From the NCBI GenBank assembly GCA_039030175.1, contig JBCCER010000163.1, positions 1 through 9,907 of the forward strand: a stretch of DNA of 9,907 nucleotides, written 5' to 3'. Position 1 is the stretch's first letter, and the number at the start of each line of letters is the position of its first letter. Made by a program: the position numbers and the translations under genes. Source of the stretch: JANQGH01 sp039030175. GTDB lineage: Bacteria; Pseudomonadota; Alphaproteobacteria; DSM-16000; Inquilinaceae. The notes under the pieces are model-generated. The model was not told where the DNA came from and made no database searches. It saw nothing but the letters and a program-made list of their open reading frames with translations. Of this stretch, positions 5,203 to 9,907 are shown one piece after another.

Positions 5203-7515
5203 ATGATCGTCCGTTCGTTTCTTGCTTGCATCTTTTTGTGCGTGTGCCTGGTCGCCGGTATGCATTCGGCTGTCATGGGGCAGACACAGCTTGAGGTCGG
5301 GGACTTAGGTCCCGCGGACCCGCAGCACAGCGTGGAAGCTGCTGAAATCGATGATCTCATTGTCACTTTAGAAGACGAGGGCGCACGCCAAGAGCTGATC
5401 CAGCAGCTTTTGATCTTGCGTCAGGCGCTGGAGCCTGAGGGCGAGGAATTTGCGGCCGGGCGCGGTTTCGTCAATTTCGTGTCCGACCGTGTGTCTCACG
5501 TCGGTGACCGGGTTTCCGATATCGGCCACACCATAAGGGGGCTGCCTCAGATCCTCGTTTGGGCCGACACGCTGATCCATAGCCGCGTCATCATGATGCG
5601 CTGGTTGGATCTGACGTTTGACACGGCCATCATTCTGGTGATCGGCCTGCTAGTACGCTACGCTGTCGCGCGCCTCGTGATTGGGTATCGTGACCGGCTT
5701 GCCCATTTGGCCCCCAGACGAACCCGGCTGGCACGGTTGCCGCTGCTAGTGGCCCGGTTTGCCATCGATCTCGTGCCGCTTGCCTGCTTTGTGGTCGCGA
5801 TTTTCGCCGCGCTCGACGTTATGGGCATCACGCCTTTGGCGCGAGAGTTAACCGTCATGCTGAGCGTCGCTGTTGTGGCCTTTGGGTTAGTGACCGCGCT
5901 CGCTCGGTTCGTTCTCGCGCCGCGCTCTCCTCGAATCCGGCTGATCACCATGCGGACGGCTACCGCAGCCCTTTTGTTCAAATGGGTGCGGCTGATCTCA
6001 GGTGTGATCATTTGGGGGTTGGCGTTTTCCGACTTCTTGCTGATTGTCGGCGCCACCTTGCCGGCGGCGCAAGGCATGCGCAGCCTTGTCGGGCTCGCAG
6101 CCGGCGTGTTGGCGATCATTCTAATCTTGCGTTTCCGCAAACCGGTGAGCCGCACGTTCCGTCGCTGGTCCACCCAGTCAACTTGGTTGGGCGTTCTGTG
6201 GCTACGTATGGCCTACGCCTGGCATATCCTGGCCATCCTTTATGTCGCCCTAATTTTCGGCGTTTGGGTTCTCAGGGTTCCGAACGGTCCGGTCTTCATG
6301 GTGCGTGGCACCATTTTGGCGGTCGTCCTAATCGTCGGCGCCCGATTGGCCATGGTCGCGATCGAACGGGCAATCGACCGGCTTGAGCGGCATCGTCAAC
6401 GAAAGGCTGAAGAGGAGGGGCTTGACCGCCGAGATTCATCTCTCGGTCCAGCACTGAAACGCACGATCCAAGCTGTTTTGGCCGTGATCGTGGTGGTGTT
6501 GCTGCTGGAAATCTGGGGGCTTGGGATTCTGGCCTGGTTCGGTACCGACTTGGGTCGCCGCGCGCTTGGCAGTCTGGCCGCGATTGTCGCCGTCGTGCTG
6601 GCCTCGATCGTGGTGTGGGAAATTGTCACTGTTCTGGTCGATCGCCATTTCAGGGCGAGGGACGACGCCGGCAATTTGATCGAGCGAGGCGCGCGCGAAC
6701 GCACACTATTGCCGCTGCTACGCAATTTCTTCCTGATCGTCCTGCTGCTGATTGTGACCATGATCGTGATGTCGCAAATCGGCATCGACATTGGGCCGTT
6801 GCTAGCCGGCGCCGGTGTCGTGGGCCTGGCTATTGGGTTTGGCGCCCAGACCCTCGTCAAGGACATCATCACTGGCCTGTTCATCTTGTTCGAGGATCAG
6901 ATCCGCGTCGGCGATGTGGTCGAGACCGCGGGGCACGCCGGTCTCGTCGAGGGTATGACCGTCCGAACCCTGCGTCTGCGTGATCTGTCGGGCACGGTCC
7001 ACATCCTTCCCTTCAGTCAGGTCGATAGCGTCAAGAACCTGACCAAGGAGTTTTCTTACTACCTCATGGATATCGGTGTGGCCTACCGGGAGAACACCGA
7101 CGAGGTGATCGAGGTCATCAAGGCGATCAGCAAGGATTTGAGGGCGGACCCCGACTATGGGTCGATGATGCTGGACGACATCGAGGTCTTGGGCGTCGAT
7201 GGTTTTGCCGACAGCGCCGTCATTATCAAGGCGCGGATAAAAACCCTTCCCATCCAGCAATGGACAGTTGGCCGGGAATTCAACCGCCGCATGAAGCTAC
7301 GCTTCGATGAGCTAGGCATCGAGATACCGTTCCCGCATACCACGCTCTATTTCGGCGTTGACAAACAGGGCCAGGCGCCGGCCGGCCCAATTCGCATCGA
7401 GGCTGCGGATGCCCGCAAGGCGCCGCCAAACCCTGGTGGCAACCGCGGTCGTAAGACAGAACCAACAACCCCTAATGTCAGGGGTGACAACGACACTGAC
7501 GACTCCGTTGACTAA
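5203..7515 (+). CDS. Large MscS-family mechanosensitive ion channel (YbiO-like)
   Basis: A 770-residue membrane protein begins with a signal peptide at residues 1-26 (MIVRSFLACIFLCVCLVAG), followed by a periplasmic stretch. That stretch includes LIVTLEDEGARQELIQQL, a motif frequent in large alphaproteobacterial MscS relatives. About ten further hydrophobic helices lie between residues 130 and 530. The MscS pore helix and linker are at 535-556 (GAGVVGLAIGFGAQTLVKD). The beta domain follows (IRVGDVVE, then ILPFSQVDSVKNLTKEF), and the C-terminal alpha/beta domain ends near IEIPFPHTTLYFG. The last 40 or so residues form a low-complexity hydrophilic tail (APPNPGGNRGRKTEPTTPN). Such channels open under membrane tension and release osmolytes. 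The start lacks a clear ribosome site, but the signal peptide fixes it. The stop TAA overlaps the stop of convergent recX. Confidence 0.93.
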   Translation: MIVRSFLACIFLCVCLVAGMHSAVMGQTQLEVGDLGPADPQHSVEAAEIDDLIVTLEDEGARQELIQQLLILRQALEPEGEEFAAGRGFVNFVSDRVSHVGDRVSDIGHTIRGLPQILVWADTLIHSRVIMMRWLDLTFDTAIILVIGLLVRYAVARLVIGYRDRLAHLAPRRTRLARLPLLVARFAIDLVPLACFVVAIFAALDVMGITPLARELTVMLSVAVVAFGLVTALARFVLAPRSPRIRLITMRTATAALLFKWVRLISGVIIWGLAFSDFLLIVGATLPAAQGMRSLVGLAAGVLAIILILRFRKPVSRTFRRWSTQSTWLGVLWLRMAYAWHILAILYVALIFGVWVLRVPNGPVFMVRGTILAVVLIVGARLAMVAIERAIDRLERHRQRKAEEEGLDRRDSSLGPALKRTIQAVLAVIVVVLLLEIWGLGILAWFGTDLGRRALGSLAAIVAVVLASIVVWEIVTVLVDRHFRARDDAGNLIERGARERTLLPLLRNFFLIVLLLIVTMIVMSQIGIDIGPLLAGAGVVGLAIGFGAQTLVKDIITGLFILFEDQIRVGDVVETAGHAGLVEGMTVRTLRLRDLSGTVHILPFSQVDSVKNLTKEFSYYLMDIGVAYRENTDEVIEVIKAISKDLRADPDYGSMMLDDIEVLGVDGFADSAVIIKARIKTLPIQQWTVGREFNRRMKLRFDELGIEIPFPHTTLYFGVDKQGQAPAGPIRIEAADARKAPPNPGGNRGRKTEPTTPNVRGDNDTDDSVD

Positions 7516-8087
7516 ACTTCGCGCTTGTGGGCGTCGACTAGAGCTTCGAGATCGGCAGGACTGGCGGCGTCAATCACCATTCGAGCCGTCGTGAGGGAGT
7601 GACCTGCGCGCGCCATGGCGGCGAGATCTCGGTCTCGAGTCGGTCCGCGATCCCGGTGCCTGTACGGCCCGAGCCGCCGTCGCTCGGCCAGCCGAACTGC
7701 GCTCGCAAGCTCAAGATTGCCGCTCGTTTCGTCTGCGATTCTGATTAGGGCCGCTCGTGCGGTATCGCGGTCAACGCCCTTCTGGATCAGCTTTGCCATG
7801 ATCGAACGCGACCCGTCGCCGCGTCGGGCCAGGCTAGCCGCTTTCGCCTCTGCAAATTTTCGATCGTCCACCAGACCCATTTCGGCGCACTTGGCCACCA
7901 ATTCACTGATTGTGGTCTCGGCCAGCACCTCATCCACTGGCCCACTCATCGCCGCACGGCGCACTCGTCGCTCCAAAACCTGCCTCAGCATTTGGCTCGT
8001 TGCCATATAGCGGCCGAGATAGTCGAATGCTGCCTTCTCCATGCGATCCGGGGTAATTGGGTTTCTCAGTTTTCGATCCTTGGCCAT
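7512..8087 (-). CDS. recX: Regulatory protein RecX (RecA modulator)
   Basis: From the ATG at 8087 the protein is 191 residues, starting MAKDRKLRNPITPDRMEKAA. The body shows the RecX three-helix repeats: a YLGRY-containing first module (FDYLGRYMATSQMLRQVLERR), a GLVDDRKFAEAKAASLARR module, and GSRSIMAKLIQKGVDRDTAR. It also has the alphaproteobacterial LASAVRLAERRRLGPYR segment before the last module (GHSLTTARMVIDAAS). RecX binds RecA filaments and limits strand exchange. An upstream in-frame ATG at 8240 would add 51 residues of untypical sequence and run into the divergent permease gene, so it is rejected. No recA is in the window. The stop codon TAG (7512-7514) overlaps the TAA of the channel gene in a tail-to-tail arrangement with no terminator between them. 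No ribosome site is seen before 8087. Confidence 0.9.
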   Translation of the reverse strand: MAKDRKLRNPITPDRMEKAAFDYLGRYMATSQMLRQVLERRVRRAAMSGPVDEVLAETTISELVAKCAEMGLVDDRKFAEAKAASLARRGDGSRSIMAKLIQKGVDRDTARAALIRIADETSGNLELASAVRLAERRRLGPYRHRDRGPTRDRDLAAMARAGHSLTTARMVIDAASPADLEALVDAHKREV

Positions 8088-8093
8088 GACCGG

Positions 8094-8124
8094 GGTATAC
8101 CAGCGTTGCATGGCATTGTCGCAA
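8094..8124 (-). promoter_or_regulatory. Weak candidate promoter of recX
   Basis: On the minus strand, TTGCGA is followed after 19 bp by TATACC (8099-8094). Transcription would begin at about the A of the ATG at 8087, giving a leaderless message, which fits the lack of a ribosome site. Spacing is longer than ideal and confidence is low. Confidence 0.25.
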
Positions 8125-8144
8125 TCGGTTGGTGGCGCTATGGT
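8116..8144 (+). promoter_or_regulatory. Candidate promoter of the ABC permease pair
   Basis: TTGTCG (8116-8121), a 17-bp spacer and TATGGT (8139-8144) resemble a housekeeping promoter. The -10 is identical to that proposed for the Fur-family gene. Transcription would begin near 8151, which excludes start codons at 8041, 8110 and 8140 and favours 8173 or 8185 for the permease. Confidence 0.4.
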
Positions 8145-8172
8145 CGCCGCCCCGCAAACGATCCGCACTCTA

Positions 8173-8982
8173 ATGACGACATTGATGCCATCGGCGCCCC
8201 GACCGCGTGCCATTGGCCCGATCAACTGGATTGGGCTCAAGACCCTCTATGTTAAGGAAGTCAGCCGCTTCCTTAAGGTTTTCACGCAGACCGTTGCAGC
8301 GCCGGTAGTCACTACTCTGCTGTTCTATACGATCTTTGCCCTCGCACTTGGTGGTCTGGTGCGGGAGACCGACGGCGTGCCGTTTCTGGAGTTTCTGGCT
8401 CCGGGGCTGATCATGATGGCGATGATCCAAAACTCATTCGCTAACACGTCATCCTCCATGGTAGTCGCCAAGATCCAGGGTAACATCGTGGACGTCCTCA
8501 TGCCGCCGCTAAGCCCGACGGAGCTCTTGGTGGGTTATGTCGCAGGCGGGGTTACGCGCGGCATTTTGGTGGGGGCGGTTACGTTTACGGCGATACGGCT
8601 TTTCGTGCCCATCGGTCTCCACGATGCGTTTTTTGTCGCGTATCACGCCATTGCCGCGTCGATGATGCTGTCGTTGCTGGGTGTAATTGGAGGGATTTGG
8701 GCCGACAAGTTCGATCAGATGGCGGCCGTGACGAACTTTATCATCGTGCCGCTGTCGTTTCTTTCGGGCACGTTCTACACCATCAGCCGGTTGCCTGAAG
8801 TTTGGCAGATCGTTGCTCACTTCAATCCGTTCTTCTACATGATCGACGGTTTCCGATACGGCTTTATCGGCCAGTCGGACGGCACGTTGATCCTGGGCCT
8901 TGTGGTCATGCTTGCCGTCAACAGCGCTCTGGCATACCTAGCCTGGCGGATGCTATCGACCGGCTACAAGCTGAAGGCATAA
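8173..8982 (+). CDS. ABC-2 type transporter permease, first of a tandem pair
   Basis: From the ATG at 8173 this is a 269-residue integral membrane protein with six hydrophobic helices and the ABC-2 permease (YadH-like) pattern. A short N-terminal tail is followed by NWIGLKTLYVKEVSRFLKVF, then helices starting at TVAAPVVTTLLFYTIFALAL. A LEFLAPGLIMMAMI segment follows, then a central loop (IQGNIVDVLMPPLSPTELL), and FIIVPLSFLSGTFY near the C-terminus. The start is uncertain: 8140, 8173 and 8185 are all in frame and none has a good ribosome site. 8173 gives a length matching the paralogue and lies after the proposed promoter. The second permease starts 4 nt after this stop. The substrate is unknown. 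The family works with a separate ATPase, which is not in the window. Confidence 0.88.
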   Translation: MTTLMPSAPRPRAIGPINWIGLKTLYVKEVSRFLKVFTQTVAAPVVTTLLFYTIFALALGGLVRETDGVPFLEFLAPGLIMMAMIQNSFANTSSSMVVAKIQGNIVDVLMPPLSPTELLVGYVAGGVTRGILVGAVTFTAIRLFVPIGLHDAFFVAYHAIAASMMLSLLGVIGGIWADKFDQMAAVTNFIIVPLSFLSGTFYTISRLPEVWQIVAHFNPFFYMIDGFRYGFIGQSDGTLILGLVVMLAVNSALAYLAWRMLSTGYKLKA

Positions 8983-8986
8983 CGCG

Positions 8987-9799
8987 ATGTCGGCCCGACC
9001 CGTTGCAGCACCGTTGCCGCCCCGAATGTTTGGGGCGGTGAACTGGCTGGGCATTGGGACCGTCATGCGGACCGAACTGCAAATTTACCGACGCTTCTGG
9101 CTGATGACGGTCGGTGGCCCGGTTTTGTCGATGGGCCTCTACTTGCTGGTCTTTGTGTTGGCGATAGGCCCCTCGCGAGTTGACGGCGCCGGTGATGCGG
9201 TTCTTCGATTTATGGCGCCCGGTATGGTCATGATGACCCTGCTGCAATGGGCCTCACAGAACGTCGCCTTTTCGGTGGTTTACAAGAAACTTGAGGGCAT
9301 TTTTGCCGACTACATGTCGGTCCCGATTATGCCTTGGGAACTCGTCTTCGGATTTGTCGTGACCTCAATGATCACCGGAACCATTACGACCTTGCCGGTC
9401 CTGATCATGGTCATGCTGGTGACGGGGGTCAGCTTCACAGCCCCGATTCTCGCGATCCTGGTTGTGGTTTTCAGCGGCGCGATGATGGCGGTGTTCGGGT
9501 TTCTGATCGGCCTTTGGGCCAAAAAATGGGACGGATTGTCGGCTGTAATCGGCTTCATCATCGTGCCGCTCACATTCCTGTCGGGTACGTTCGTGGCGAT
9601 CGACCGGTTTCCGGACTGGGCCGCAACGCTGATGCTGGCGAACCCGATCTACTATGGCGTCGATGCGTTCCGCGGCACCATGGGCGGACCTCAGGATGTG
9701 CCGATCTGGCTGTCCCTGCTGGTCTTGGCGGCAAGTTTTGCCGTCCTTCTTGCCGTAACCGCCGTACTGGTCGGACGGGGATGGCGGCTGAAAAGCTGA
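8987..9799 (+). CDS. ABC-2 type transporter permease, second of a tandem pair
   Basis: A 270-residue membrane protein parallels its upstream neighbour along its whole length. It shows NWLGIGTVMRTELQIYRRFW against NWIGLKTLYVKEVSRFLKVF, FMAPGMVMMTLLQ against FLAPGLIMMAMIQ, FIIVPLTFLSGTF against FIIVPLSFLSGTF, and a WRLKS ending against YKLKA. The pair therefore arose by duplication and probably forms a heterodimeric export channel. AAGG about 9 nt before the ATG, plus a 4-nt gap to the first permease, indicates one operon. An intrinsic terminator follows at 9868. No ATP-binding subunit gene is visible on either side, so the partner ATPase must be encoded elsewhere. The substrate cannot be predicted from sequence. 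Confidence 0.9.
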   Translation: MSARPVAAPLPPRMFGAVNWLGIGTVMRTELQIYRRFWLMTVGGPVLSMGLYLLVFVLAIGPSRVDGAGDAVLRFMAPGMVMMTLLQWASQNVAFSVVYKKLEGIFADYMSVPIMPWELVFGFVVTSMITGTITTLPVLIMVMLVTGVSFTAPILAILVVVFSGAMMAVFGFLIGLWAKKWDGLSAVIGFIIVPLTFLSGTFVAIDRFPDWAATLMLANPIYYGVDAFRGTMGGPQDVPIWLSLLVLAASFAVLLAVTAVLVGRGWRLKS

Positions 9800-9821
9800 T
9801 CAGGCATTCCAGCCGCCCGCA

Positions 9822-9850
9822 TTGACTTTTTCGGATAACGGCGGTGTAGT
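9822..9850 (+). promoter_or_regulatory. Promoter-like sequence directly before a terminator
   Basis: TTGACT (9822-9827), exactly 17 bp, then TGTAGT (9845-9850) resembles a sigma70 promoter (5 of 6 and 4 of 6 matches). Transcription would begin near 9857 and meet the terminator hairpin 11 nt later. It may be chance, or a source of a very short RNA. Confidence 0.3.
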
Positions 9851-9867
9851 TCGCCAAGGTGAGCCCG

Positions 9868-9902
9868 AGACGGCGCGGAAATTCCGCGCCGTCTGTCGTT
9901 TT
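9868..9902 (+). terminator. Intrinsic terminator of the ABC permease operon
   Basis: AGACGGCGCGGAA (9868-9880) and its exact reverse complement (9882-9894) form a GC-rich stem of at least 10 bp with a small A/T loop. A T-containing tail, TGTCGTTTT, follows at 9894-9902. The T run lies only on the plus-strand side, so it stops transcription from the permease operon. Confidence 0.85.
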
Positions 9903-9907
9903 GACAC

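Noticed and set aside
5658..6173. Antisense open frame of 171 codons within the channel gene
   Set aside because: It is low in aromatic residues and made of repetitive Arg, Ala, Thr and Ser, with no motif. The plus-strand channel frame explains the region.
6396..6884. Antisense open frame of 162 codons within the channel gene
   Set aside because: It is a Ser/Thr/Ile-rich shadow of the channel membrane helices and has no recognisable domain.
7615..8010. Plus-strand open frame of 131 codons opposite recX
   Set aside because: It is Arg/Ser-rich and motif-free, and recX on the other strand is clearly recognisable.
8041..8172. Longer N-terminus of the first permease from 8041, 8110 or 8140
   Set aside because: The extension overlaps recX or the candidate -10 box and has no counterpart in the paralogous second permease.
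8088..8240. N-terminal extension of RecX from the ATG at 8240
   Set aside because: The extra 51 residues do not resemble RecX and would overlap the divergent permease gene and its promoter. MAKDRKL at 8087 fits the family length.

Overview
The window is about 9.9 kb of moderately GC-rich, densely coding bacterial chromosome. It most resembles an alphaproteobacterium, possibly of Rhodospirillales type. The clues are a Fur-family regulator that has lost the classical second-half CxxC zinc motif, a RecX of alphaproteobacterial style, a YbiO-like large MscS channel, and an adenylate cyclase built like the diheme/ferredoxin CyaC of Sinorhizobium. No tRNA, rRNA, CRISPR array, insertion sequence or prophage gene was seen, and no gene-free stretch exceeds 300 bases.

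Region 1 (1-2600, minus strand) is a compact three-gene aromatic-acid catabolic operon read right to left. It holds an FAD monooxygenase of the salicylyl-CoA 5-hydroxylase/2-aminobenzoyl-CoA monooxygenase type, an IclR regulator, and the first 227 residues of an EntE/DhbE/SdgA-type aryl-acid adenylate ligase that runs off the left edge. The genes overlap or are separated by 2 nt. The likely logic is that the ligase activates a 2-hydroxy- or 2-aminobenzoate, the monooxygenase hydroxylates the activated ring, and IclR controls the operon. The 166-bp divergent region (2601-2766) holds two tandem palindromic operator-like sites and probably promoters for both sides.

Region 2 (2767-5123, plus strand) holds the Fur-family repressor, a translationally coupled 68-residue Cys/His-containing protein of unknown function, and after 72 bp a membrane redox-sensing class III adenylate cyclase. 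The cyclase has a six-helix, histidine-rich anchor, a [2Fe-2S] ferredoxin domain and a class IIIb catalytic domain.

Region 3 (5203-7515, plus strand) is a 770-residue mechanosensitive channel with a signal peptide. Its stop codon overlaps that of the convergent recX (7512-8087, minus strand).

Region 4 (8173-9799, plus strand) holds two tandem paralogous ABC-2 export permeases. No ATPase gene is visible in the window. A strong intrinsic terminator lies at 9868-9902. A promoter-like sequence sits just before this terminator.

The most interesting parts are the redox-sensing cyclase and its neighbours (an iron-family regulator and a small Cys protein), the ligase-monooxygenase pair with its tandem operators, and the ATPase-less permease pair.
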